Positions 45,456 to 52,821 of a DNA stretch of 52,821 nucleotides are shown in pieces. The stretch lies in NCBI GenBank assembly GCA_023438245.1, contig JAEXRD010000156.1, forward strand, positions 1 through 52,821. The letters run 5' to 3'. This DNA is from Pseudomonadota bacterium. GTDB lineage: Bacteria; Desulfobacterota; Desulfovibrionia; Desulfovibrionales; Desulfovibrionaceae. A model generated the notes under the pieces. That model ran no database searches. It was given only the letters and a program-made list of their open reading frames with translations, and had not been told where the DNA came from. The position numbers and the translations under genes were made by a program. How positions within the stretch are numbered: position 1 is the first letter of the stretch; every line of letters begins with the position of its first letter.

Positions 45456-45917
45456 ATGGATGTGGAACTGGCCAAACCCTTCATCAAGGCCGCCATGGAC
45501 GTCATCGGTACCATGGCCTTCATCACTCCCCGCCCGGGCAAGCCCTTCGTAAAGAAGAACACCATCGCCACCGGCGACGTGACGGGGCTTGTGGGCCTGA
45601 CCGGGGACAACAAGCGCGGCAGCGTCTCCATCTCCTTTTCCAAGGCGTGCGCGGTCACCATGGTCAAGAACATGCTGGGCGACGACATCCAGGACATCGT
45701 CCAGGACGTGAAGGACGCCGTGGGCGAGATCACCAACATGATCTCCGGCCAGGCGCGGGCCGGGCTGTCGGAAAAGGGCCTGGTGTTCGCCGGGTCCACC
45801 CCAACCGTCATCATGGGCGATAACCACAGCATCACCCACATCGCCAAGTCCCCCATCATGGCCATCCCGTTCGAAACCGACGCGGGAACCTTCACCATCG
45901 AGTTCTGCTTCGAGTAG
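45456..45917 (+). CDS. cheX: CheX-like phosphatase (153 aa)
   Basis: CheC/CheX/FliY-family protein that dephosphorylates receiver domains. The active-site helix reads VKDAVGEITNMISGQARAGL, with the Glu and Asn of the ExxN motif, and there is one such helix as in CheX. MSP-type strand-rich regions flank it. AAGGAGA precedes the ATG. The next gene, 45 bases on, encodes a receiver protein that is an obvious candidate substrate. Confidence 0.88.
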   Translation: MDVELAKPFIKAAMDVIGTMAFITPRPGKPFVKKNTIATGDVTGLVGLTGDNKRGSVSISFSKACAVTMVKNMLGDDIQDIVQDVKDAVGEITNMISGQARAGLSEKGLVFAGSTPTVIMGDNHSITHIAKSPIMAIPFETDAGTFTIEFCFE

Positions 45918-45962
45918 GGCGGCCCGCCGGGGCTCCCCCAAGCCCGCCTGCAAGGACAACGA

Positions 45963-47549
45963 ATGAGCATCCTCTCCGGCTTCCGCCAAATGGACTTCCT
46001 GGAGCAGATCACCCTGCTCAACGAGGTCTCCGGTTCCCGTGATTCCGCCACGCTGCCCGACCTGCTCGACCTCTTCGAGAACCCCACCGGCGACACGGGC
46101 GTCGACTACATGGTCGTGGGCGCGCTCAACTCCGTGCTGGGCGCCAACGAGTTCGTCGTCATCGAGGGCCTGGCGAGTCCCAAGCTGAATTTCCGCACCC
46201 TGTGCATCCGCGCCGCGGGCGAGTACGCCTTCGCCGACGCCGCCGAGCCCCTGGCCATGATGGCCGATGAGGAGCAGGACCTGGACCGCCTGCTGGAGAT
46301 CCTGGCCGCCCTGGCCAAGATCCGGCCCGCTGGCGGCGAGAGGGTGTTCCGCCGCTTCCTGGGGCACGAGGACTCCATGATCGCCGCGCTGGCCATGGAG
46401 ATGTGCGGCATCTACGGCGACCAGCAGGCCCTGCCGTTCCTCCGCGCCGCCGTGGAGGCCACAGACGGCGAAAGGACCATGGAGCACTGCGACATCACCA
46501 CCTGGAAGGCCATCGACGCCCTGGCGGCCATGGCCACCCAGGACACCATCGCCTTCCTGGCCGCAAGCGTGCACCACAAGAACCCCACCGCCCGGCGCAT
46601 CATCACCGACGCCCTGGTGCGCCTGGGCGAGCCCGCCATCCCCCACCTGGAGCCGCTGTACGCCAGCGGCACCACGGACCAGCGCATCCTGGCCTGCAAC
46701 ATCGTGGGCTTCATCGGCTCGCGCAAGGGCGTGGACGGCCTGGTCACCTCCTTCGACAAGGGCCTGTTCGGCGACCCCAACGTGCGCTACGCCGCCTTCG
46801 AGGCCCTGGGCCGCATGGGCACCCTCAAGGGCCTCATCTGCCTGGTGGACGGACTTTCCGAGAACGACGAGCTCATCCTCATGGCCGTGGTCACGGGGCT
46901 GGAGCGCCACGTCGCGCCCGGCGTGCTCAAGACCATCTCCGAGAAGATCGCCGCGGGCGACGAACGCGGTCGCCGCATCGCCCACGCCGTCATCGCCTCC
47001 AAGGCGCTGCGCCTGTTCCAGGAGCTGTACAAGAACGAGGCCGTGGCCGCCCTGCTGTTGGAGCCGCTGCGCGCCTCGCACGACCACGAGCTGCTGGAGG
47101 CCTTCGCCGACCGGCTGAAGGAGATCGGCGGCGAGCGCGCCCTGGCCGACGCCGCCAGCCTGCCCAAGGCCCAGGCCGGCACCCGCAAGGCCCTGGCCGC
47201 GGACGACTCCAAGAGCATGCTGGCGCTCTACCGCAACATCCTCACCGACCTGGGCTTCGAGCCGCTCATCGCCTCCAACGGCGAGGAGGCCTACGCCTTC
47301 GTGGAGGCCGGGGAGTTCGCGGACGTGGTCATCACGGACATGAACATGCCCGTCATGGACGGCATGGAACTGGTGGGACGGCTGCGCGCCAGCATGGGCT
47401 ACGAGGACGTGCCCATCCTCATGGTGACCACCGAGAGCGAGAGCTCGCAGCGCGCGCTGGCGGGCAAGACCGGCGTCACCGACTTCCTCACCAAGCCCTT
47501 CAAGCCCGAGGCCCTCAAGGCCAAGCTCACGGAGCTGCTGGGCCTCTAG
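45963..47549 (+). CDS. HEAT-repeat protein with C-terminal receiver (528 aa)
   Basis: About 410 residues of helical HEAT-like repeats (for example RRIITDALVRLGEPAIPHLE and VRYAAFEALGRMGTLKGL) joined to a CheY-type receiver (about 412-528): an Asp pair in LAADDSKS, phospho-Asp in VVITDMNMPVMDG, then TTESESS and Lys in FLTKPFKPEA. All receiver residues are present. It is probably a phosphorylation-controlled scaffold, working with CheX just upstream. The TAG stop lies in the left target duplication of a MITE. Confidence 0.88.
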   Translation: MSILSGFRQMDFLEQITLLNEVSGSRDSATLPDLLDLFENPTGDTGVDYMVVGALNSVLGANEFVVIEGLASPKLNFRTLCIRAAGEYAFADAAEPLAMMADEEQDLDRLLEILAALAKIRPAGGERVFRRFLGHEDSMIAALAMEMCGIYGDQQALPFLRAAVEATDGERTMEHCDITTWKAIDALAAMATQDTIAFLAASVHHKNPTARRIITDALVRLGEPAIPHLEPLYASGTTDQRILACNIVGFIGSRKGVDGLVTSFDKGLFGDPNVRYAAFEALGRMGTLKGLICLVDGLSENDELILMAVVTGLERHVAPGVLKTISEKIAAGDERGRRIAHAVIASKALRLFQELYKNEAVAALLLEPLRASHDHELLEAFADRLKEIGGERALADAASLPKAQAGTRKALAADDSKSMLALYRNILTDLGFEPLIASNGEEAYAFVEAGEFADVVITDMNMPVMDGMELVGRLRASMGYEDVPILMVTTESESSQRALAGKTGVTDFLTKPFKPEALKAKLTELLGL

Positions 47550-47695
47550 GCGCTGTCTCTAAAAGCGCCTTTTGCCCCCTGGGCATCGTCACGAGCCGCT
47601 CCGGGTCCAGGGCTGTACCGCCAGAGTACTATCCCCGGCCTCCGAAACGGCTCTTTCCTCGCCAGGGACCAAAATCCGTCTTTTGGAGACAGCCC
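47550..47695. mobile_element. 146-bp MITE, IS5-like ends
   Basis: Terminal inverted repeats of 16 bp (left GCGCTGTCTCTAAAAG, right on the opposite strand GGGCTGTCTCCAAAAG; 14 of 16 match) enclose 146 bases with no coding capacity, flanked by the direct repeat CTAG (47546-47549 and 47696-47699). A 4-bp CTAG duplication and these ends fit a non-autonomous IS5-family derivative. The source element is not in the window. Confidence 0.8.
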
Positions 47696-48592
47696 CTAGC
47701 CCCGCTCGCCCTCCTGCCCGCCGGCCGCCTCTTCGGCGCAGGCCAGCAGGAACTCCGCGGCCAGCGCCGTGGTGCGCCCGTGGTACAGAAGCCCCACGTG
47801 GCTCACCGCGCCGACGCAGGCCTCGCGCCAGCCCGCCGCCTTCTGACGCCCGGTGACGAGCGAGCCGGACAGCGGCTGCACCATGCCGTCCACGGGCGTG
47901 AACAGGCTGAGGGCCGGGGCCCGGCATTCCGCCAGACCCTCCAGGCCGCGCAGCACCGCTCCCCCCCGGTCCAGGCTGCGCCCCAGCCGCCCGATGGCGA
48001 TGCTGCCCGCCAGCGTGCTGCCCCGGTGCGGCGCGCCCAAGGTCACGATGCCCGCCACGCAGGCGCACACGGACGCCTCGGCGCAGGCCGCGCGGATGAG
48101 CATGCCGCCCAGGCTGTGGCCCACCAGCAAGATCCGGCCCGTGGGGCTCTGCGCGACCATGGCGCGAATCTCGCCCGCCAGCGCCGTGGCGATGTCGGGA
48201 AAGGATGGTCCGAAGCTGGAGTAGCCGAAGGCCCGCGCCTGCGTCAGGCCCGCGCGCGCAAGCCTGCGCCGGAAGATCTGCCAGGCCGAGGTGTTGTGGT
48301 AGAGCCCGTGCACCAGCAGCACCGGGGTGCGACCCAGGGGCCTGCCGCCATACAGCGGCGGTTCCGGCCTGTGGCGGCCCAGCGGGGTCAGCAGCACGGC
48401 CAGGGGCACGCTGACCAGCGCATCCGCCAGCGACAGCCCCACGGCCAGCCACAGCGGCCCGCCGCACAGGCGGCGCGCCAGGGCCAGTTCCCCGGCCCTG
48501 CGGTTCTGGGCCAGGGCCAGCAGCAGGCTGCCCGCCGGAACGATGGCCAGCACGGCCAGCAGCAGAAGCAGGATCGCGGCGATGATGTTCAT
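47696..48592 (-). CDS. Membrane-anchored lipase-like alpha/beta hydrolase (298 aa)
   Basis: Two hydrophobic helices at the N-terminus (IIAAILLLLLAVLAIVPAGS and a segment around 45-70) precede an alpha/beta hydrolase domain: TPVLLVHGLYHN, nucleophile elbow LLVGHSLGGMLIR, Asp in LFTPVDGMVQP and His in AVSHVGLLYH. The triad is complete. The substrate is likely a lipid or ester. ATG 48592 follows AGGAA by 6 bases; an ATG two codons earlier is an alternative. The TAG stop uses the right CTAG duplication of the MITE. Confidence 0.85.
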   Translation of the reverse strand: MNIIAAILLLLLAVLAIVPAGSLLLALAQNRRAGELALARRLCGGPLWLAVGLSLADALVSVPLAVLLTPLGRHRPEPPLYGGRPLGRTPVLLVHGLYHNTSAWQIFRRRLARAGLTQARAFGYSSFGPSFPDIATALAGEIRAMVAQSPTGRILLVGHSLGGMLIRAACAEASVCACVAGIVTLGAPHRGSTLAGSIAIGRLGRSLDRGGAVLRGLEGLAECRAPALSLFTPVDGMVQPLSGSLVTGRQKAAGWREACVGAVSHVGLLYHGRTTALAAEFLLACAEEAAGGQEGERG

Positions 48593-48739
48593 GGGCATTT
48601 CCTGGCCCGGGGGGGCCTGCTCGGACCGTCTCGAAGGGCATGCGCCCGGCTGTGCGGGCTTGCCTCCGCCGCCGGGCATTGTGTACCATGGGCGCAACGC
48701 GGCTGTCATCACGCCGAAACCGAGGAGCCCGAAGCATCC

Positions 48740-49102
48740 ATGGACCTTCCCCAGCCCAAATCCCCCGCCTCCATCGACGATTTCTTCCAGCTCGACCTGC
48801 GCGTGGGCACGGTTCTGCGCGCCGAGCCCTTCGCCAAGGCCCGCAAGCCCGCCTACAAGCTCTGGATCGACTTCGGCCCCCTGGGCGTGAAGCAGTCCAG
48901 CGCCCAGGTCACGGTGCGCTACCGGCCCGAGGACCTGGTGGGACGCCAAGTGGTGGCCGTGGTGAACTTTCCCCCGCGCCAGGTGGCGGACTTCCGCTCC
49001 GAGGTGCTGGTGCTGGGCGCGGCGGACAACGCCGAGAACGAGGGCGCCATCGTCTTGCTTTCCCCGGACGCCTACGTGCCCGACGGCAACCGCATCCACT
49101 AG
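48740..49102 (+). CDS. csaA: CsaA-like tRNA-binding protein (120 aa)
   Basis: Single OB-fold tRNA-binding domain: SIDDFFQLDLRVGTVLRAEP at the start, LWIDFGPLGVKQSSAQVT in the middle and VNFPPRQVADFRSEVLVLGA near the end, the pattern of CsaA, a dimeric protein with chaperone and tRNA-binding activity. Length is normal. GAGGAG is 12 bases upstream, rather far. It is probably cotranscribed with the next gene (12-base gap). Confidence 0.88.
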   Translation: MDLPQPKSPASIDDFFQLDLRVGTVLRAEPFAKARKPAYKLWIDFGPLGVKQSSAQVTVRYRPEDLVGRQVVAVVNFPPRQVADFRSEVLVLGAADNAENEGAIVLLSPDAYVPDGNRIH

Positions 49103-49114
49103 CCGGAGCCGACC

Positions 49115-50155
49115 ATGACCGCATCCCCCATCCTCTGCCTGGACATCGGCAGCGGCACCCAGGACGTGCTGCTCTACTTCCCCGACCGCGAGCCCGAGAA
49201 CTGCCCCAAGATGGTGCTGCCCACGCCCTCGCGCGTGCTGGCCGAGCGCATCCGCGCCTGCACCGCCCGGGGCGTGGCCGTGCATCTCTACGGCTGCAAC
49301 ATGGGCGGCGGCTTCCACGGCGCGGTGAAGGCCCACGTCGGGGCCGGGCTGGCCATCAGCGCCACCGAGGGCGCGGCCTACTCCCTGGCCGACGACCTGG
49401 CCAACCTGAAGAACCTGGGCGTGGAGCTGCGCGAGGACTGCCCGGACGGGGCCGAGGCGCTGCTCTGCGCCGACTACGACCCGGAGTTCTGGGCGCTCGC
49501 GCTGGACACCCTGGGGCTGCCCAGGCCGGAGCTGGTCACGGCCTGCGCCCAGGACCACGGCTTCCACCCCGGCAAGAGCAACCGCCTGGGCCGCTTCCGG
49601 CTCTGGGAGCGCCTGCTGCTGGAGGCCGGGGGCCGCCCGGAGAGCCTGCTGTACGACGAGCCGCCCGCGGAGTTCACGCGGCTGGCCGCGCTGCAGAAGA
49701 GCATCGGCGGAGGCCCCGTGGCCGACACCGGCGCCGCCGCCGTGCTGGGAGCCCTGTTCGAGGAGGACATCCGCCGCCGCTCCGACGAGCGCGGGCTGAC
49801 CCTGGTGAACGTGGGCAACAGCCACACCGTGGCCTTCCTGGTCTTTGCCGGGCGCATCTGGGGCGTGTACGAGCACCACACCGGGCTCATCGACGGACTG
49901 CGGCTGTGGGACCAGCTGGGGCGCTTCCGCAGGGGCGAACTGGACTTCCAGGAAATCTTCGACGACCGGGGGCACGGCACCATGCGCCTGGAGCTTCCGG
50001 AGGAGGCGCGGGGCTTCGCACCCACGCTGGTGCTGGGGCCGCGCCGGGGCATGCTCGCGGGCTTCGGGGCGGAGTTCCCGGCCCCCGGCGGGGACATGAT
50101 GCTGGCGGGAAGCTTCGGCCTGGTGCAGGGCCTGCGCCTGCGCGGCCTGCTCTAG
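49115..50155 (+). CDS. DUF1786 ASKHA-like protein (346 aa)
   Basis: It begins ILCLDIGSGTQDVLLYF, an actin/hexokinase-type phosphate-1 motif characteristic of DUF1786, annotated as putative pyruvate-formate-lyase-activating-enzyme related. The second phosphate-like motif is LVNVGNSHTVAFLVF. Further conserved stretches are YGCNMGGGFHGAV and QDHGFHPGKSNR. Soluble; the biochemical role is unknown. GGAG lies 9 bases before the ATG. Confidence 0.8.
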   Translation: MTASPILCLDIGSGTQDVLLYFPDREPENCPKMVLPTPSRVLAERIRACTARGVAVHLYGCNMGGGFHGAVKAHVGAGLAISATEGAAYSLADDLANLKNLGVELREDCPDGAEALLCADYDPEFWALALDTLGLPRPELVTACAQDHGFHPGKSNRLGRFRLWERLLLEAGGRPESLLYDEPPAEFTRLAALQKSIGGGPVADTGAAAVLGALFEEDIRRRSDERGLTLVNVGNSHTVAFLVFAGRIWGVYEHHTGLIDGLRLWDQLGRFRRGELDFQEIFDDRGHGTMRLELPEEARGFAPTLVLGPRRGMLAGFGAEFPAPGGDMMLAGSFGLVQGLRLRGLL

Positions 50156-50157
50156 CC

Positions 50158-50793
50158 GTGGACTCCAACCGCCTGAACCGCGAAGCGTACGACGCCGTGG
50201 CCCATGACTGGGACGCGGCGCGCAGCGGCTTTTTCCGGCGCGAGGAGGCCCTGCTGGCCCTGCTGACGCGGGACCTGGCACCGGGCAGCCTGGTGCTGGA
50301 CGCTGGCTGCGGCACGGGGCGGCCCTTTGCCGAGGCTCTGGCGCGGCTTGGCCACCGCGTGCTCGGCGTGGACCAGTCCGAGCGCCTGCTTGCGCTGGCC
50401 CGCCAACGCCTTCCGAAGCAGCGCTGGGTGCTCTCCGCCCTGGAGGACTATCCCTTCGGCGAGGCTGTGGACGCGATGCTGTGCTGGGAAGCGCTGTTCC
50501 ACATCCCGCGCCAGCGCCACGAGGCCCTGTGGGGCCGCATGGCCGCGGCGCTGCGGCCCGGCGGGCGGCTGCTGCTCACCGTGGGCGGCAGCGCGCACGC
50601 CCCCTTCAGGGACTGCATGTACGGCCGGGAGTTCTTCTACGACTCCCACACGCCCGAGGAAAGCGAGGCCCTGCTGCGCGGGGCGGGCCTGGAGATCGAG
50701 TTGGGCGAGTATCTGAACCGTCCGGACGGCGGGCGCGACAAGGGGCGCTACGCCATCCTGGCGCGCAGGCCCCTGGCCGGGACAGGCGCTTAG
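50158..50793 (+). CDS. SAM-dependent methyltransferase, class I (211 aa)
   Basis: Rossmann methyltransferase with motif I VLDAGCGTGRPFAEALARLG, motif II VLGVDQSERLLALA, a motif IV-like MLCWEALFHI and the usual RPGGRLLLTVGG. It begins NRLNREAYDAVAHDWDAARS, as in small-molecule methyltransferases. The GTG start is 2 bases after the preceding stop codon, with no clear SD, so it is probably coupled. The stop codon overlaps that of the convergent gene. Confidence 0.82.
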   Translation: MDSNRLNREAYDAVAHDWDAARSGFFRREEALLALLTRDLAPGSLVLDAGCGTGRPFAEALARLGHRVLGVDQSERLLALARQRLPKQRWVLSALEDYPFGEAVDAMLCWEALFHIPRQRHEALWGRMAAALRPGGRLLLTVGGSAHAPFRDCMYGREFFYDSHTPEESEALLRGAGLEIELGEYLNRPDGGRDKGRYAILARRPLAGTGA

Positions 50794-51344
50794 CGGCGGA
50801 AGCTGCGCTCGAAGAGCTGCTCGATGGCGGCGCGGCCCTCGGGGGTGAGGGAGCGGGTGCCGGTTCCGGTGAAGTTCTCGCGGGTCACCACCAGCGACCG
50901 GGCCACGACCCAGCGGTCACGGTCCCAGCGGAACCAGTCGGCGCGCTCCTGGTCGAAGATGTACAGCGGCTTGTTGCAGATCTTGGCGAACTCCGCGCCC
51001 CAGCCCGTGCCGCCCTTCACCGTGCCGTCGGGGGTGATCTCGCCCACAACGAAGACCTCGCGCCCCGAGGCCACCTGCCAGCAGATGCTCTGGAGCAGGT
51101 GGCGGAAGCCGACCTCGTCCGGGTAGCTGCGGCCCATGAGCCGCGAGACGTAGTGCAGGCTCACGTCCTTCAGGGCCAGGTCCTCGGGCGCGAGCAGCTT
51201 CAGGCCGCGCTGGCGCTCGGGCTCGTGGCCGTCATAGCTGAAGTTGACCTCGGACAGGCCGAAGGCCTCGGCGGCGGCCCCGAAGGCCGCCTCGGCGCCA
51301 CGGGCGCCTCCGCTGAACAATGTCGCGCTGCGCGCATCCAACAT
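50790..51344 (-). CDS. Uncharacterised SLOG-like Rossmann protein (184 aa)
   Basis: The N-terminal LFSGGARGAEAAFGAAAEAFG and the later VKGGTGWGAEFAKICNKPLY resemble the two nucleotide-binding glycine loops of SLOG/LOG-type proteins (DprA superfamily); FDQERADWFRWDRDRWV follows. It may bind a nucleotide or its derivative. Not assigned to a named family. ATG 51344 is preceded by GGAG at 9 bases. Confidence 0.68.
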   Translation of the reverse strand: MLDARSATLFSGGARGAEAAFGAAAEAFGLSEVNFSYDGHEPERQRGLKLLAPEDLALKDVSLHYVSRLMGRSYPDEVGFRHLLQSICWQVASGREVFVVGEITPDGTVKGGTGWGAEFAKICNKPLYIFDQERADWFRWDRDRWVVARSLVVTRENFTGTGTRSLTPEGRAAIEQLFERSFRR

Positions 51345-51382
51345 GGATGGGAACTCCGTTTTGCAGGCGGCTGGGGGAGCCG

Positions 51383-52636
51383 CTAGGCGTTGCCGGAGCA
51401 GATGGGCTCTCCGGAAAGATTGATCGGCAGGCGCACGAAGAATTCCGTGCCCTTCTCGGGTGTGGACGTGAAGCCCGGCTCGCCGGCCAGGTAGCGCTCG
51501 GTGAGCAGCAGCACGCTGTACAGCCCCAGCCCGCGGTCGCCCCGCTTGGTGCTGAAGGTGCGGCGGAAGATGTCGTTCTTCAGGTCGTCGGCAATGGGCG
51601 TGGGATTGTGCACGCTGAAGCGGCACTGGTCGCCGTCCAGGCGGCAGCTGAGCGTCACCACTCCGCCCTCGCCCTCGGCCTCCAGCCCGTTCTTGAGCAG
51701 GTTGCCCAGCACGCGTGAGAGGATGCGGGCATCCGTGTGCACAAGGATTCCCTCGCTCTCCGGCGCGATGACGATGCTGCGCCCTCTGGCCACGGGAAGA
51801 TTTGTGTAGAGGTTGACCAGGTTGGCCAGGGCGGCGCGCGTGTCCACAGGCGCCACGCAGGGGGTCAGGTCGCCGGACTCCGCGGCGGTGAGCTCACGCT
51901 GCGACAGGATCTCGTCCACAAGCGACTCCAGCCCCGCGTGCATGATGCGCAGCTCGTCGGCGCCCGCTTCGGCGCCGCCCTCGGTCACCGCGCCCTCCAG
52001 CATCAGCTCCGACAGGCCGCGCAGCCCGCCGGCAAGATTCAGCACATCGTGGAAGAAGATGCGCTCCATGGCCCGGCGGCGGTGCTCGTGGGTCACGTCG
52101 GTGATGGCGAAGATGACGAAATGCTCGTCCTCGATGACCACCGGGGAGGCCTTGACCATGAGGTTCACGCCTTCCAGCCGGACGTCGTGCCGCAGCAGCA
52201 TGCGGCATTCCGCGTCGTTCTCGAAGCCGTCCACGGCGCGCAGGATGGTGGAGAGCATCTGGCAGTGCCGGCAATGCTTCGAAGTGCCGCAGCCGCTCAT
52301 GCCGGTCTCGGCGTTGAGGCAGCCCACGGCCTCGCCCGGGCGCATGCCGAGAAGATCCTCCACGCTGTCCTGGTTCAGGAACTCCATGCCGGACTTGTTG
52401 GCAAAGACGATCTGGCGGCAGGTGTTGAGGGCCAGCAGCATGATGGGCACGGAATCGAAGAAGGTTCGGCAGTGGGTGCGCACAAAGGCCTGATACTGCC
52501 GGGTGACAGTCTCACGGTCGACCCTGTTGCCTAGGGCGATATCCAGATCAGGGAGAGTGCGCATGCGGTGTTTCACCAATTGGGTGTAGCGAGTGCCGAT
52601 ATCGGCGTCAACGCGCGCAGCTACGTAATCGAACAC
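51383..52636 (-). CDS. PAS sensor histidine kinase with Cys-rich PAS (417 aa)
   Basis: Soluble kinase. A PAS domain (about 60-185) contains CLNAETGMSGCGTSKHCRHC, a cysteine-rich insertion known from several delta-proteobacterial PAS kinases and suggestive of redox or metal sensing. The dimerisation/phosphoacceptor helix is RIFFHDVLNLAGGLRGLSEL. The HATPase part has NLLKNGLEAEGEGG and RGLGLYSVLLL. No receiver or membrane span. The GTG at 52636 has no SD; an ATG at 52564 (residue 25) is an alternative, so the start is uncertain. It probably pairs with a regulator outside the window. Confidence 0.82.
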   Translation of the reverse strand: MFDYVAARVDADIGTRYTQLVKHRMRTLPDLDIALGNRVDRETVTRQYQAFVRTHCRTFFDSVPIMLLALNTCRQIVFANKSGMEFLNQDSVEDLLGMRPGEAVGCLNAETGMSGCGTSKHCRHCQMLSTILRAVDGFENDAECRMLLRHDVRLEGVNLMVKASPVVIEDEHFVIFAITDVTHEHRRRAMERIFFHDVLNLAGGLRGLSELMLEGAVTEGGAEAGADELRIMHAGLESLVDEILSQRELTAAESGDLTPCVAPVDTRAALANLVNLYTNLPVARGRSIVIAPESEGILVHTDARILSRVLGNLLKNGLEAEGEGGVVTLSCRLDGDQCRFSVHNPTPIADDLKNDIFRRTFSTKRGDRGLGLYSVLLLTERYLAGEPGFTSTPEKGTEFFVRLPINLSGEPICSGNA

Positions 52637-52677
52637 CGGCGGGTGGGGGAGCAGCGGCGTGCTGACAGCGCTGACGC

Positions 52678-52707
52678 AAAAAGGCCCGGTATTTACCGGG
52701 CCTTTTT
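52678..52707 (-). terminator. rRNA operon terminator
   Basis: AAAAAGGCCCGGT-ATTT-ACCGGGCCTTTTT: a strong 8-bp GC stem with a T-run, immediately after the 5S rRNA on the minus strand. It isolates the kinase gene from rRNA transcription. Confidence 0.9.
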
Positions 52708-52719
52708 GTTGAAATAAAG

Positions 52720-52821
52720 TCTTGGCGGCGACCTACTTTCCCACGATTGAACCGCAGTATCATCGGCGATGGCGGGCTTAACTTCCGAGTTCGGAAAGGG
52801 ATCGGGTGTACCCCCGCCTCC
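52720..52821 (-). rRNA. rrf: 5S rRNA, 3' part (cut by window edge)
   Basis: The minus strand carries the conserved 5S core CCGAACTCGGAAGTTAAGC, then GCCGATGATACTGC and the 3' end GTAGGTCGCCGCCAAG. The 5' roughly 15-20 bases lie outside the window. The rRNA operon is transcribed leftward into this window. Confidence 0.93.

Overview
The window is very GC-rich, almost fully coding DNA, most likely from a Desulfovibrionaceae-type anaerobe (Desulfobacterota). The main reasons are a complete orange-protein (ORP) type locus with its sigma-54 activator, two hemerythrins, abundant multi-PAS hybrid kinases and a lar (nickel-pincer cofactor) cluster. It ends inside a 5S rRNA on the minus strand, so an rRNA operon begins just beyond the right edge.

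Layout. 0.2-6.4 kb: two bacteriohemerythrins around a Uup-type ABC-F ATPase and a membrane class III cyclase, then exonuclease III and an independent 29-residue membrane peptide with its own terminator. 6.5-12.4 kb: a flavoprotein/MATE pair, then larE-larB-larC, where LarC is short, ends in a His-rich tail and overlaps a DUF3431 gene. 12.6-17.9 kb: a lysyl-phosphatidylglycerol cassette (MprF/LpiA, an AcvB/VirJ-like periplasmic hydrolase, an acyltransferase-3). 17.9-19.4 kb: a small unknown gene and a nucleoside-recognition membrane protein. 19.4-34.8 kb, minus strand: signal transduction dominated by two giant proteins of 2027 and 2402 residues; the first is in an operon with an HPt protein and a REC-HK-REC hybrid kinase, a plausible complete phosphorelay. 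A decayed GGDEF remnant follows.

35.2-43.2 kb is the most coherent system: an ORP-type cluster read from two divergent sigma-54 promoters. A PAS/AAA+/Fis activator is encoded between them, and a 17-bp operator palindrome occurs twice in front of the activator and once upstream of the ORP promoter. The rightward operon encodes a fused double NifX-type protein, two MinD-like ATPases carrying ferredoxin motifs, a NifX-type protein and a degenerate receiver. The leftward operon encodes a small Gly-rich protein, a tandem Usp and a CoA-disulfide-reductase/rhodanese fusion.

43.2-44.5 kb: a less GC-rich stretch, a HigBA-type toxin-antitoxin pair with an apparently leaderless toxin mRNA, and tRNA-Leu(CAA). 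44.5-52.6 kb: a DUF554 protein, CheX and a HEAT-repeat/receiver protein, a 146-bp MITE sitting exactly in the shared stop-codon tetranucleotide of two convergent genes, a lipase-like hydrolase, CsaA, a DUF1786 protein, a methyltransferase, a SLOG-like protein and a Cys-rich PAS sensor kinase. All functional calls come from reading motifs by eye; no database search was run.
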